A stretch of DNA of 64,000 bases from Viscum album. Taxonomy: Eukaryota > Streptophyta > Magnoliopsida > Santalales > Viscaceae. The translations under genes were made by a program, and so were the position numbers. Each line of letters begins with the position of its first letter. The first letter of the stretch is position 1. The DNA is taken from the NCBI GenBank assembly GCA_963277665.1, contig OY728122.1, positions 2,129,038,024-2,129,102,023 of the forward strand, given 5' to 3'. The notes below the pieces were generated by a model. The model was not told the origin of the DNA. It did not search any database and was given only the letters and a program-made list of their open reading frames with translations. This document shows positions 23,098 to 34,714 of this stretch, piece after piece.

Positions 23098-26030
23098 TGT
23101 CGCGAACCGAATTGGGTCACCATCAACCCGACTCCTGACCCGGCCCATGACAAGGCCTGAATAGCGTTCCTGATCCCCACGGGATGGCACAAGTGCCTGG
23201 GTATCAAATTGAAATTTTGGGTACGATTTACATGTATAAACAACCAGGACTAACCACAAGTAATCTGGACTAAAAAACAAAGTTGAAACCACATGTCATT
23301 AAACAACAAAGTGAGTGTCAAAAACAACAACAACCCAAACAAAAATAACTCCAAAAAGGGGTGACCAAAAAACAAGTCAGCAATCGTCACCTTATGAAGG
23401 GATACCACCGTCCGGCCTTCACCACCAACTCTAAGCCAGAAGAAGTAGCTAACAACTCGAACCACCACTCTCAAAACCTTTTCCTTTCCATGTATTAGAC
23501 ATAATCAGATCTACATACACCCAAGGGTGTATGTAGGGTGTGAGAAAACTCTCAATAGGTTGGTACCAAAGAAAATATTCTGCATGTAAAGGTTAGGTGA
23601 CCAAAATAGTTTTCCGGTTTGATTTATAGAAAACAAATAAATTCACTAACATCATTAATGAAAATAGTTTTTAAAGATAGTCATTTTTAAATAGGGAACA
23701 TTGATTTTTGTACTAAAATAAAATGAAAACATTCTTACCTTTTTACACCACAGAAGTCACACAATCAACCAGCGATGAGTATATAATCGCAAAGGAGAAA
23801 CAAAAGTGGGAGAGGCCCTGAAGGGACTAAAGCTATGTGGGGCCCTAGAACCTCACATCTCGATGTACCAAAGAATCCATATCATACGTTACCATTCACG
23901 ATACACTATTAGGGAAACACCTCCATATCCTTTTGGTCTCTATTCATCATCCAAGGTTTAGTTAGTGTTGTAAGATTCAATCTAGCTAAGTGAAACTGGG
24001 ACGGGGTCACTCTCGAATCACTAGCACGCTAGTCTAGTCCGCCCACCTAGTACCCATGCATCCCCTTTTGTGTGCAACATTCAAAGATCACCCTACTCAT
24101 CAAGGTCAAGACACAACAGACATGGATGTCAACTAAGTCAAACACCATACACCTAGGATGTCCACTAAGTCAACAATCACACTTACACATTCAATATAAA
24201 TGAATAAAAAATAACCATTAAAGGTATTACACACAACAGAGGTCCTCATAAATAGAACACAATGTGAAAGAACTACATATTCTAATAAACTGCACAATTC
24301 CAAGAACTAAATTAAAAATTTATCAAACTTTTGAAAAATTGGTTTAGTTGTTTTGAAGAAAATAAAACAACACAATAATCAGTGCCAAAACTCACTCAAA
24401 TGCACAAAAATACTGTAACAGTAATCAAATCTCAACTACTATATTTGTTCAAAAACCAAAGGCACAACACAGTAAAAACCAGACAACCTAAACATGCCAC
24501 TAATAAAAATAAAACATTAAATTATACCAACCAAAAGAAACAACTCATTGTAGTAATTAAATAAAAGACATATTAATTTAATTAAAGAAGCATACTAATT
24601 GATCAGATAACCGAAGCATACAAAACCACCTACCTCAAGGTTGTTACGAAAAAGTGATACAGTGCAACACTCCCTCTACATAATGGTTGCACTACGCAGA
24701 TCTATCAAAAAAGTCCTAAAACAGAAGACCAATATAAACTCAATTCCAACCTAGTAAAACATCAGCGGTTCATAAAAATAAAGATCCGCAATTAAATAAT
24801 TAGTTAACCATTAAACAGGTTAAATAATTATTAAATAAACTAAATAACATTTAAAAAAATAAATTAAATAATTTTAATGACAACTAAACAAATTTTATTA
24901 ATTAATTAACTCATAAAAAAATTCAATAATAATTATATAAATTAATTAACTTTAAAAAAATCAATTAAAAAAATTGATTAACAACTAAAAAATAAAATAT
25001 ATTAATTAACAATTAAACAAAAAAAATTAATTAAATAAATTAAATCCAAACCCCTGAACATGGGAATCATCGGAATGACATCTGAGGGGCGGCGCGACAG
25101 TTGTCCAGCGAGCATGAATCATGTTTCGGGGTGGCTGTCTGGTGGGCACGAGCCGGGGTGCGGAGCGGATATTCGGAAAAATGAAGTAGGGGACCGACTG
25201 GTCAGTCCGAGAAGGTATGGAGGGAGGCTGGCAGCTGTCTGGGAGAGGGGAAGGGTGGAGGGGCCGAGCAGGGAGGAGAGTAAGGGGGTGCGGTATATGA
25301 GGGGGTGAAAGTGGTGGGGTGCAGTGGATAGAAGGAGGAGGAGAAGGGGAGGCGCGACCGAGCGGGGGGGGGGAGAGGAGGGGAAGAGGGAGGCACAGCC
25401 AAGAAGGGAAGAGAGGATGGGAAAATGGAGGCCGTGGGGAAGGGAAGGGAACATGGGAGGTGGGGCGCAGCGGGGAAGAGAGGAGAAGGGGGGGAGAAGA
25501 AGTAGAAAAAGGGGAGGAGGGGGAGAGATGTGGGGGAGAAGAAAGGGTAGGAAAGAAAAAAAAGATAAATAAGGGGGGGGGGGGGGGTGGAATCTAGGGT
25601 AGGAATTAGGTGGGGAGAGAAAAAAATAAAATGAGATAAAATAAAAAAGAAAATAATGAAAAAATAAAATAGAAAAGAAAAAAAAGAAAAAAATAAAATA
25701 TAATAGAGAGGAATGGGGGAAGAATAAGGGAGGGGAAATAATAAAAAAAACTAAAATAAAATAAACTAACTAAATTTAAATAAATAAAAACTGGATTTAA
25801 ACGGTATTAGTAAAGAGGTCTGCTCGCATGTCGGGCGGGTTGCACGGCTTCGCCTGTGCCCTGCCCACACGTTGAGAATTTCCAAACAAAGGTTCACAGA
25901 CCAGCGAAAGAAGCGCACCACACATCAGGCTTGATGTTCCTTCCAACTAAATAATTAAAAAATGGTAGATTAACTTATAAAATTAAAATTAAAATTAAAA
26001 TCATACCGTATGTGAAATCCAGGTGCGACA
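23098..26030 (-). mobile_element. E4: solo LTR, 2.93 kb, nested in the E3 3' LTR
   Basis: The insertion begins TGTCGCG and ends GTGCGACA, so its ends form a perfect six-base inverted repeat, TGTCGC/GCGACA. It is flanked by CCCCC and CCCTC, a one-mismatch five-base target duplication. The other E3 LTR shows the empty site at about 33725 (CTATATGTGAATCCCACC). No internal genes, primer site or second copy exist, so it is a solo LTR left by recombination. Minus orientation is favoured because the minus-strand end, GGTTCGCGACA, looks like a plant gypsy LTR 3' end. Confidence 0.85.
25190..25760. repeat. Purine-rich (GA/GGGGAG) low-complexity tract in E4
   Basis: On the plus strand, 550 bases are almost all G and A, with a run of 15 G at 25573-25587, fading into A-rich sequence after 25610. 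On E4's own strand this is a pyrimidine tract. The open frames that cross it (25319-25597 plus, 25119-25454 minus and others) are produced by the biased composition, not by coding. Confidence 0.85.
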
Positions 26031-27034
26031 CCCTCTTCGTTTGTTCCGTGACTCAATTATCAATTAATCACAAAGTAAATCACACATCCATTCCACAATT
26101 CTAATTAATAAAATTTATGAAATCAATTATCAAGGGATTCTAGAACATCCATAAACTCAAATTCACATATCAGATCCAATACTATGGGATTTTGATTAAG
26201 ACCACCTACCTCGGTTTATTGATTGATGTTGTCCCAAATGATATCCCCAAAATCCTAATACCACAACATTGTTGATAAATATTTAGATCTAAATTACTAA
26301 ACTAGAATTAAGATCAATGGAATCAAGATAAAGAAATTCTCGATCAAGATCCACAATCCTAGATCTATATCTCATCTTATAGTTTTATATCTAGGGAAAT
26401 AGTGTAGATATTCCATGAAAATATCAAAAAATGATAGAGGAATAAATGGGAGAAGCAATGAGTTGAAATTCACTTCCTAGGAAGTGAGAGGATTTTCATT
26501 CTGATATTTTGATCACGAAGAACAATGTTCGAATCACCTTTGAATCCCTCTTGAAGGATCTGGTATCATCTATAATTTTAAATCCCAAACCAATTACGAA
26601 ATATGGGTGTCTCAAGGGTTTAGGTGGTATTAAAAATTTTTTTAGATATTTAATCATCCACAAATGGTTTCCTTGGCAGAGTCACACTGGTAGGGGAAAT
26701 CATCTGACAACCGAGTGAACCTCCCTATCAAGGTTTCCACATTCTGTACGGTTTAGTTGCATGGTTTTACAAACCATGCATAAATAAAGAAAACCCCACT
26801 ATTCGTTAGTTTTTCTTAAAATTTCACCTCAATCGCACCCCAAGACCCTTCTCTAATAAAATTGCACCTAAAATATTCAAAAATAACCTAAAATTGTTCC
26901 TGAGATGTCTCCATAAATGGAAGAGATCATAAAATCAACCCACCATATAATAGTTTTTCATAGAGATACACTCCTAAAAATCTATATGATTCCGATCCAT
27001 AATCATTAGGCCATTGAGACCTCAGGTCAACCTA

Positions 27035-27400
27035 TCATTCCCATGTTTCCTCTGGAACACTTCCTTGTAAACACAACACATGAACTAATGACACGGTCTT
27101 TCCCCGTAACACTTTCTCATTGTGACCTAACACATGTATCTTATAATCGTCAAAGGAGGCATCAATATCGATGTCAAAATATACCACATCAATCACATGG
27201 TATGGGTCTTGGTGATACAAATGTAGTTGTGAAAAATGAGAAACATCACACAAAACTAAATTTCAACAGAAGGGCTAATCGGTTTGTCACTATCATGATT
27301 TTCTCCAACACCACCAACTGTCCTACAATTTGGGCGTCATCTTTCCTTTCCTCCATATCCTATGGTGACCCAATATAGGTGAAACCCAAAGGAATACATG
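27035..27400 (-). pseudogene. pol: E3 integrase C-terminal domain
   Basis: Reading from 27253 down to 27035 on the minus strand gives CDVSHFSQLHLYHQDPYHVI, then KVLRGKTVSLVHVLC and VPEETWE. This matches the end of chromovirus integrases (VFHVSQLRKYHPDPSHV, VLRNK, EEATWE). Upstream in the element, decayed NRLALLLKFSFV stands for the AYRLALPP block. The 3' LTR starts about 90 bases after the last recognisable codon. The frame has stops and is not functional. Confidence 0.82.
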
Positions 27401-28540
27401 ATAGTCCTATGTAATCTCTAGGGGTCGCCTCTTTCTTTCAAAACATGACTTATGGCAGCTCGGAGTTGTAGCTGTAATTTTCCTAATAAACAATACCGAC
27501 ACAAATTTCTCTAGAATGAGACTCGTTCCCAACATCTCTAACTCACCTACCTTTATTCAACCTAGCGGTGATCTAAAAGTTGTACCATTGTGTGCCTCAT
27601 ATGGTTCCATATGTATTGCTTCTTGAAAAATTGTTTTATTGGAGAACTCCTCTATTGATAAGTGCTTCTCACAAGAACCACCAAAGTCAAGAACACATGA
27701 TCACAACATATTCTCTAACACCTATATGGTACCCTCTAACATCCCCTTTTTATGTGGTTGGAAGTATATACATAACAAAACTTTTGTAACATGACCTTTA
27801 TTTATTCCCTTCAAAATATGTGACGTAAATCATAAATCCCGATTTGAATCTATAGTTTGTGGCACCCCATTAAAATGAACTATCTCTCACACATTTAGTT
27901 CTCCCAACTGTTCTATAGTAAAGGTTTCCCTAAAAGGAAGGAAATGTTCTACCTTTTCTAGACTATCCAAAATGTCCAAAATAGCATCACTCTTACTAAG
28001 TTTCATTGGATTACCTACCACAATATACCTTTTCACATCATCCCACTTCCATTCTAGAATAGGCTATGGCTGTAATATGTTTCCAGGTCATTGATGCACT
28101 GTAGTCACCTGCTGATAGGTGAAACATCATTTTACGAACCCCACTATCTCCTTTTTATGGCTTGTACACCAAAACATTCATTATAATTCACAATACATTT
28201 TTTAAACCTAGGTTGTACCACCCACATTGAGGCATGAAATTCTCACAAGAGTTCCTCTCACATACTTATAGGCACAACTACACTATTTTTACATAGATGA
28301 TCTCATCCTCGTATATTTTCTACTCTAACGTTTTCTCCCCACCTACAAGGCTTTCCCTTAATGATAAACACTTTGGATCAACATATTTGATATCATTGAT
28401 CTGTATCAATAGTGTAGACTTCACTGCTATAGTAACCAGAGTCATCCTCTCCTAACTCTCTTGAACTACCACATTCTTTTCTGCCCGTAATGTCATGATC
28501 TTCCACTCTGCACTCAACTAATATACCAACTGAGTCTGAG
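27400..28540 (-). pseudogene. pol: E3 integrase core region, too decayed to resolve
   Basis: By position, between RNase H and the integrase C-terminus, this should hold the zinc-binding and DDE parts of integrase. I could not find a convincing catalytic triad. Fragments such as FHLSAGDYSASMTWKHITA appear near 28080-28150. No alternative gene is visible on either strand; the plus-strand frame at 27580-27789 is a shadow. Confidence 0.5.
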
Positions 28541-28935
28541 GTTTCCTAATCAAGGAATCAGCCACAAAATTCCCCTCTATGGGTGTATATTCTAGTTCCA
28601 AAATGGTAATTTACATATAATCTACCCATCTTTGAAACTGATGATTCAAGTCACCTTGTGAAATTTTTTACTTCATGATTTTTTGATCCATTAAATCTAT
28701 AAACTTTTCACCCAAAATATTGTGTCGCCATATCTTAATGGAATAAACCACTGGATCCAACTCGAGGTCATGCATTTTGTAATTCCATTCATGTGGCCTC
28801 AACTGCCGAGAAATAAAATAAATGACTCAATCCACTTGCATCAAAACAGTTCGAGTTCGATTATAAAAGTAACACAATACACCATGTAATCCTCACCCGA
28901 CTAAGGTAAAATCAAGATTGGTGGCGATGTCAGTA
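28540..28935 (-). pseudogene. pol: E3 RNase H domain
   Basis: Minus-strand blocks read ISRQLRPHEWNYKMHDLELD, then VVYSIKIWRHNILG, and finally LEYTPIEGNFVADSLIRKP. These match RNase H of gypsy elements (ASRQLKPHE-NYPTHDLELAAV, FALKIWRHYL, G-N-VADALSRK). RNase H would remove the RNA strand during reverse transcription. Stops and small shifts break the frame. The usual first DH in VFTDH is replaced by LMDQK. Confidence 0.78.
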
Positions 28936-29710
28936 TCTTATTCAACCCCTATAAATCATTCTCACATGCTTTTGTCCAATCAATCCTTACCCATTTATTT
29001 GTCAAACAATAAATGTTTTCTTCAATTTGAGAAAATTCCTAGATGAACCTCATATAATAACTAGATATTCAAAAAAAGCATTGGATATCAAAAATATTCT
29101 TGTGATGCTCCCATGAAATCAATGTTAGTACATTTTTTGGGTTTACTGCCACACCATGTTATGATATTATTTTCCCCTTAAAGTGTACCTTGTCAATCGA
29201 AAAGTGACATTTATCTATCTTGAAATATAACAGATGCTCTCTGAGTGTACCTTTAACAATGTCCAGATGTCAGACATGATGGTCATGAGTCTCAGAGTAC
29301 ACCAATATGTCGTACAGAAACACCACCACAAACTGATTTATAAACAGATGAAAGATCGTGTTTATTAATGCCATAAATACTTCTGATGCATTTGTCAACC
29401 CAAATGGCATTACAATGGACTCATAAAGTCCATTCATCCTTCTTAATGAAGTTTTAGGTATATTAGAGGTCCGAACTATCACATGATGATAACCTGATCT
29501 CAGTTAAATCACTCAAAACACATAATACCCCTTCAACTGGTAAAATAGATCATTAATACGCCAATGAGGATATCAGTTCTTCACAGTCATTTAATTCAAC
29601 ATCCGAAAATTGACAAAGAATCACGAACTCTCATCATCCTTCGCTGCAAACAAAAATGGTGATCCCCATGGTGTGGTACATGTATGGATAAAAACTTTTC
29701 CCTCCAACTC
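28935..29710 (-). pseudogene. pol: E3 reverse transcriptase domain
   Basis: In element order the minus strand reads TPWGSPFLFAAKDDE, LRSGYHHV, IPKTS, YESIVMPFGLTNASE, QFVVVFLYDILVYSETHDHH and LREHLLYFKIDKCHF. All RT blocks are present in the correct order. The catalytic F-x-DD motif has become FLYDI, so one of the two metal-binding aspartates is lost. The longest uninterrupted part is 29270-29482. It lies between protease (about 30.3 kb) and RNase H as expected. Confidence 0.88.
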
Positions 29711-30150
29711 CTCCAACTACATTTTCAGTTATTAAATATATATTGGTGCCAATCTGTATGGTGGAAGCGATATTTTCTCATCCCCAACCTGATCTCAATA
29801 TTGAATTCCTCATCTATCTCAGGTTTCAACCATGTAAAGTCATTAGGAAATAAATCCTGAAACTGTTCAACTATTGGTGGAAGGATGTCTTCCCTACAAC
29901 TCCCATCATCCAGAAAAAGACTTGCGACATGGGTTGTGAGCTCTCCCTATACTTGACTAATTAGACCATCTCATCCTTCATGGATATCCCATTCACCAGA
30001 AAGAAAATACATATCTCCTTTAGGAGATGAAAAGTTCAATCTCCTACAGTAACAATCTATGTGGTCTCAGTGTGTGACTAGCCAATTATTACTGATAGTC
30101 AATTCAACCACATTATAGAAAGTACATAGATATACCAAAGAAAACAACAC
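29710..30150 (-). pseudogene. pol: E3 protease-RT linker region
   Basis: The spacer between the protease active site and RT in this family is several hundred bases long. Here only scattered similarity remains, such as a possible GDENIA-like stretch near 29780. No separate gene is visible. Confidence 0.4.
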
Positions 30151-30400
30151 TCTCTAATCTCTAATGAACATTCCTTGAAAAAAAAGATATCCCTAGACTA
30201 TATTATCAATGGTCTATTGATATTAATCACCCCACTTATGGAATCCACCTCCAAGATCAAACCATTAACAATATTTGATTATAAAATGGAATGAGATGGA
30301 CCAGAATCAAACAAGCCAATAACTAATGTAGAAAAAACTAGAATAGTACCTCTCACTATCGATAGTCCCGCCTCACTATATACATGTATAGGTTTCACTC
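30150..30400 (-). pseudogene. pol: E3 retroviral-type aspartic protease
   Basis: The minus strand reads VRGTILVFSTLVIGLFDSGP then SHSILYN, matching V-x-GTL-x-V...VLFDSGATHSFIS. The catalytic D-S-G at about 30300-30312 is preserved, while the following Ala is Pro. The protease would cut the Gag-Pol polyprotein. It sits downstream of gag and upstream of RT, as in all Ty3/gypsy elements. Confidence 0.78.
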
Positions 30401-31560
30401 CATGTATCTGTCCTATCCCTCTCCCTTATAGTGTTTCTTGACTCCCTTCAGTTGTACCACTACGATGATATGGGTTCTCATACCCTGAATCACCACGTGC
30501 ACTACCTCTACCACCTCTTCCCATATTGTTCTAGTTCCCAAACCCACATAGTGTGGAAGAAACTCATCCCACACTATCACTCTAATTACCTACTCACTCT
30601 GCACCAACTTACCTCTGCTTATGGGAGAACTCATATAGGTGATACATCTTTATAGAAAATTGGCACTCCACTAGTGGTTGAGGACAATGTGTATCAAAGT
30701 GTCCCTACCTACCACACAAGTGGAAAAGAACATTAGTATGATTTTGTGAAAATTTTCTTCCTAAGAGTCCATCTTTCATTCCACTATCCAAACTAAGGAT
30801 CTAGTAACTGCTCTTCCAGATATTAGAAGGCACACTCCATGGTTGTTTAGTTAAAGCTACATGTCTAGTAATAGAACCCTCCTTTAGAATATCCTCTCAA
30901 ATGAATGCCTGATTAAACTCTTCATTGAATTTTTTCATCATAAATATATTTTCTTAGGAATTAATATCCCACCTAGGTCTATCATGAAATCATTTTCTAA
31001 ATAATCCACATATTATACCAAATTTTTAGAAAAACAATGATAATATTTTAAAGGCTCATAATAATACATTATGAGCATACTTCCTTGGGTCAGATTCATA
31101 AACCATGAAGCCTTCTCATGTCTTAGTGCCTCTAGATATATGTTCTCTAAGAACTTCCCTAGATTGTCCATCCATATACTATCATCAGTCTATCCAAATC
31201 ATACATAAATGTCCCACTAGTTCTTGGCCGACACCGATAGAATATAAGTATCCAACATGTCCCTTCACCCAACTAGAGTCTCCAAATGGTCAGGTATAAT
31301 CTATAGGGATTCAATCCAAAATTCATACGCCTTAGTTCCACCCTTTTTAGTAAAATTTGGAAGGTGATACAACTAAAACTTTATTTTCAACTCATACATG
31401 CTTCTCAGAACCCTCCATGGGTGACTCTCCATGAATTTCATGAAATGAGAAAATTAATCTCGATATTGTTCCCCTTCCTCCTCAACATGCAACAATGGTT
31501 CCTTTAGTTCCCTATTTGGATGTATGTTCTGGGGCGTACCCATCAGTCTGTCCATAATCA
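30400..31560 (-). pseudogene. gag: E3 gag remnant with damaged zinc knuckle
   Basis: The minus strand carries a Gag-like region from about 31560 (LIMDRLMGTPQN) through LGKFLENIYLEALRHEKASW near 31120 and LTQGSMLIMYYYEPLKYY near 31060, the counterpart of FL-LRQGSMSV-EY. Near 30720 a nucleic-acid-binding motif survives as FHLCGR, a stop, then GHFDTHCP: the first Cys is gone and a stop replaces one position of C-x2-C-x4-H-x4-C. A glycine/arginine-rich stretch (GRGGRGSARG) follows near 30520. Many stops. The plus-strand frames at 30431-30655 and 31105-31299 are shadows. Confidence 0.72.
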
Positions 31561-32289
31561 AGTGTAATGGATTCATAACTCTAAAAAGCTAAACACACTG
31601 CTTAGTTCTCATTGCACAACCTTATTACATTTACATAAGAAGATAAACTAACACACCATGTTTCAACATTTCCATTCCACCTTTTCTATCCACATGGTCA
31701 AAGTTAAGGCCTTATTAATACCCTTAACTACCCTACTCCTAGTAATCACTTAAAAAGGGTACATACCTTCTCATTAATTAATTCGACCATGAATTAATCA
31801 CATATTCTCAAATTATCTAACTAATTATACTCATTTCATCAAAAAAATTTCTTAATAGACACCAATTTATTCTCAATTTTCATCACTATTTCATACTCCC
31901 AACGAGGAAAAACATTTCAAGTTCAATATATAGCCCATAAAATATTTTCCCATGAGTGCATAGATTGATACATGTAATCACAACTCTGAGTGTTTCAAGA
32001 ATGATGCATGTTGGTTATCATATCATGCCTATTTAGGACACGAATTGAAATTCCATAACTGTCAAAAAAAATATCAGATCACACCACATGTGAAACACCC
32101 ATGGTGATATAATATCCAACAATAAAAAAACAACAACAACAAAATCCCACCATGAGTACATAGATTTTCCACCATACATGGGTTCACAATTCCCTTGCAC
32201 GAGCTCATTACCATGGCATGAATCTTACTAGTCTCCTATATACCATTCCTAAAATAGTAAGACAAATGAAAAAGAATGAAAAGAAAACT
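31560..32289 (-). other. E3 leader between primer site and gag
   Basis: About 730 bases of AT-rich sequence between the primer site and the first Gag-like codons hold no open frame and no repeat. Its position corresponds to the untranslated leader of the element. Confidence 0.5.
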
Positions 32290-32301
32290 CCTCTCATACC
32301 A
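32290..32301 (-). other. E3 primer binding site
   Basis: On the minus strand TGGTATGAGAGG stands three bases after the LTR end GTCACA and matches TGGTATCAGAGC at 10 of 12 positions, so initiator Met-tRNA would have primed cDNA synthesis. Confidence 0.8.
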
Positions 32302-32304
32302 CAT

Positions 32305-34685
32305 TGTGACATCTGTACTAGGGTTCCACTAAATGGTGCCCCTTGATGGTTATCCAGATACCCTTAATTGTTCCTCCCTATACGCTAGAGGGTGTATACT
32401 AGAAGAAAGGTTTTGGAATGTCATTCTTAGTGAGACAATACCTTATTTTATTAGAATAAAACTCCAAAAGAAGCAATCAAAAATATCAAAGTGAGTAAGA
32501 ATATAAATTTTAAAAAAATACCATGTCATATGGTGGTCCATACTAGACATTACAATACTAAATGAATGGTAATACATTCTTTGAGAATGTGAATTTAACA
32601 TGTCTTTAATGAAACTGAATATAAAGTCACAATGACTCCTAAGAGGGTCCTGAAACACGTTTGGTTCTCTCTCCCATTATCAAATCCGAAACAACAACAT
32701 ATCTCAGGGACTAGAACATATCATTTCCTGCAAAAAAAATGTCTAATATGGTGCTGGTCAGGAGGCCAAAATGGGGTGTGTGTACAAATCATCATGCCAC
32801 CCCCAATAGTTTCTAAAACAAGTTGATTCAAGAGATAGTTTATGATGTTTTGTGAAGAAATAAACACAATGAATAGTTAAAATGTTACCACATTGTCATT
32901 TAATCATTAATCATCCCATTATACCAAGTTTCAATTAATTATTCCCATTTGAATCATTATTCATTATTGTCATTCACTTGGTGTTGAACGTCCTGTCAAA
33001 CACCACAAATCTCATTTAGTGAAGGACATCATGCCAAACACTCCATGTCTCATTTGTTGGATGTCATCATGCATATCACCCCATAATCTCGCAAGTGAAT
33101 AACTATTGGGGAGTAATGACATGTCTATTTTACAACTTCTAATTGGACTACAACTCCATGTCTAGAAGGATTGTAGCGGTGGTCGTACTGTAGTATTTAC
33201 TACAGCAGCCCGGGTACTGTAGCCTTACTATTCACCGAGGGGCCCTTTGGGCTAAAAAAATGGGCTTTCAAGCCTTGTATTCAGGCCACATGGCCTTGGG
33301 ACTTCATGTACTGTAATGGGTCTCCCTCTACGCAATTTAAAGTGGTCTTTACTTTAAATAATTAAATTAGGCTTCGTCCCCAACCTTTAAAAAAATTAAC
33401 TAAAAAATTTAATAATAACATAACCAATTAATTAATTTCCAATTAATTAGTCAATCAACACAATTATCATTACATAATTAATTCTTCATAATTAATTATC
33501 CATATCAATACATAACATTCCCTAATTAATTCTCACAATTTATATTCATTGATCAACAAAATGACCTAAAATTAATTCTCACAATTAATTATCTTACATA
33601 TCCAAACATCATGTCATTATTAATTTCCCAAAATTAATTATCTTAACACAATAAATTAAATATATAAATTACAATATCTCAACCCATAACCAAAATCCAA
33701 AAAAAATATCTATATGTGAATCCCACCTTTCGTTTGTTTCTTGATTCAATTATCAATTAATCACTAGGGAAATCACAAGTCAATTCCACATTCCTAATTA
33801 GTCCAATTTGAGAAATCAATTATCAATGGAATCTAGAAAATACATAAACTAACTTTCACATATCAAATCTGTGACTAAGGGAGTTCTAATTAGACCACCT
33901 TCATCAATTTTTTCATAGTTGTTTTCACAATGTAATTCCCCAAAATTAGAGCGGCATAACGTCGACGGTCAAGCTCAAGATCTGCATTCCTAAAAATATA
34001 TAAGATCGAAAGGATCAAGATATTTCAATTATAGAACTAGATCCCCACTCATTGATCTTGTTCTCAAATAATAGGTTTAGATCCATGGACGTGGTACTGA
34101 TCCTCCATGAAAATATCATGGAATTATAGGGAAATTAATAGGAGATGCAATGAAATGAAATCAACATACCGGGAAGAGAGAGGCTCTTCCATCTGGGCTT
34201 TCAACCTCAAGGATCTATGTTCGAATCACCATGAAATCCCTCCTAAAGGATCTTGGATCACCTATAATGTTTCAATCCCTAGCCATGGATGAAATATATG
34301 TGTCTCTAGGGTTCAGGAGGTTTTAAAAAGTATTTTCAGTTTTTTAATCATGCGGTCAGGGATTATTGGGAGGAGGCCCATGATTAAGGAAATCTGGGTA
34401 CAAACTGTTCAGTCCTCTATGTCCATATTTTCATTGTTGGTAGTGTTTAGTTGCATGGTTTGTCAAACCATATGCAAAAATTGCAGACATCTCTATCCAG
34501 GTTTGCAAGGTTTAGTTGCACGATTTTCTAAATCATGTGCAAACTGTGCATAGCCCAGTCTCTATTAGTTTTTTTTGAAAATTTACCCAAATAAACCCAG
34601 AGACAATACTCCAGAAAAATGTTAATAGAAAAAAATTACCTTATAACATGCCATAGATGACTCCAGAAAATATTAGGGTCTTACA
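32305..34685 (-). repeat. E3 5' LTR, about 2.38 kb
   Basis: On the minus strand it begins TGTAAGACCC at 34685 and ends GTCACA at 32305. It aligns in order with the two halves of the LTR at 21802-26950. Compared with that copy it has an extra CpG-containing block at about 33170-33345 and a second copy of a short hairpin motif near 34451-34542. It contains no genes; the frames at 34107-34292 and 34350-34553 are chance. Confidence 0.88.
33170..33345. other. Segment present in only one E3 LTR
   Basis: About 175 bases, more GC-rich than the LTR around them, have no counterpart in the other E3 LTR, which instead reads TAAAAATATCATCC and AT-rich sequence at about 22665-22780. It includes a perfect CTGTAGTA-TT-TACTACAG palindrome at 33188-33205 and several further TACTGTA words. 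I find no clean target duplication, so insertion here versus loss in the other copy is open. Confidence 0.5.
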
Positions 34686-34714
34686 ATAAATTTTTTAGGG
34701 TTTTGGATATTAAA

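Larger units (their letters stand above)
21802..26950 (-). repeat. E3 3' LTR, interrupted by E4
   Basis: 21802-23097 and 26031 to about 26950 align in order with the LTR at 32305-34685. Shared marks include CACTAAATGGT, TTATTAGAATAAAACTCCAA, AATATCTATATG and CAATTATCAATTAATCAC. Removing E4 leaves about 2.2 kb. The outer end at about 26950 is approximate because the TGTAAGACCC start is not preserved here. A hairpin of GCATGGTTT and AAACCATGC lies at 26759-26779. The small open frames in it are not genes. Confidence 0.8.
21802..34685 (-). mobile_element. E3: Ty3/gypsy chromovirus on the minus strand, inserted in E2 RT
   Basis: Two LTRs (32305-34685 upstream, about 21802-26950 downstream in element orientation) flank gag, protease, RT, RNase H and integrase remnants, all on the minus strand. 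The LTR begins TGTAAGACCC and ends GTCACA, followed by a Met-tRNA-type primer site. The flanks carry ATGGA (21797-21801) and ATAAA (34686-34690), an imperfect target duplication differing by two G-to-A changes. The element interrupts the RT of E2 exactly, so it is younger than E2. Its 3' LTR is enlarged by the E4 solo LTR. All genes contain stops. Confidence 0.88.

Noticed and set aside
25119..25597. Several overlapping frames of 82-111 codons on both strands
   Set aside because: All arise from the purine/pyrimidine tract of E4, where stop codons are rare by composition. The translations are low complexity (Gly/Arg/Glu or Pro/Ser/Leu).
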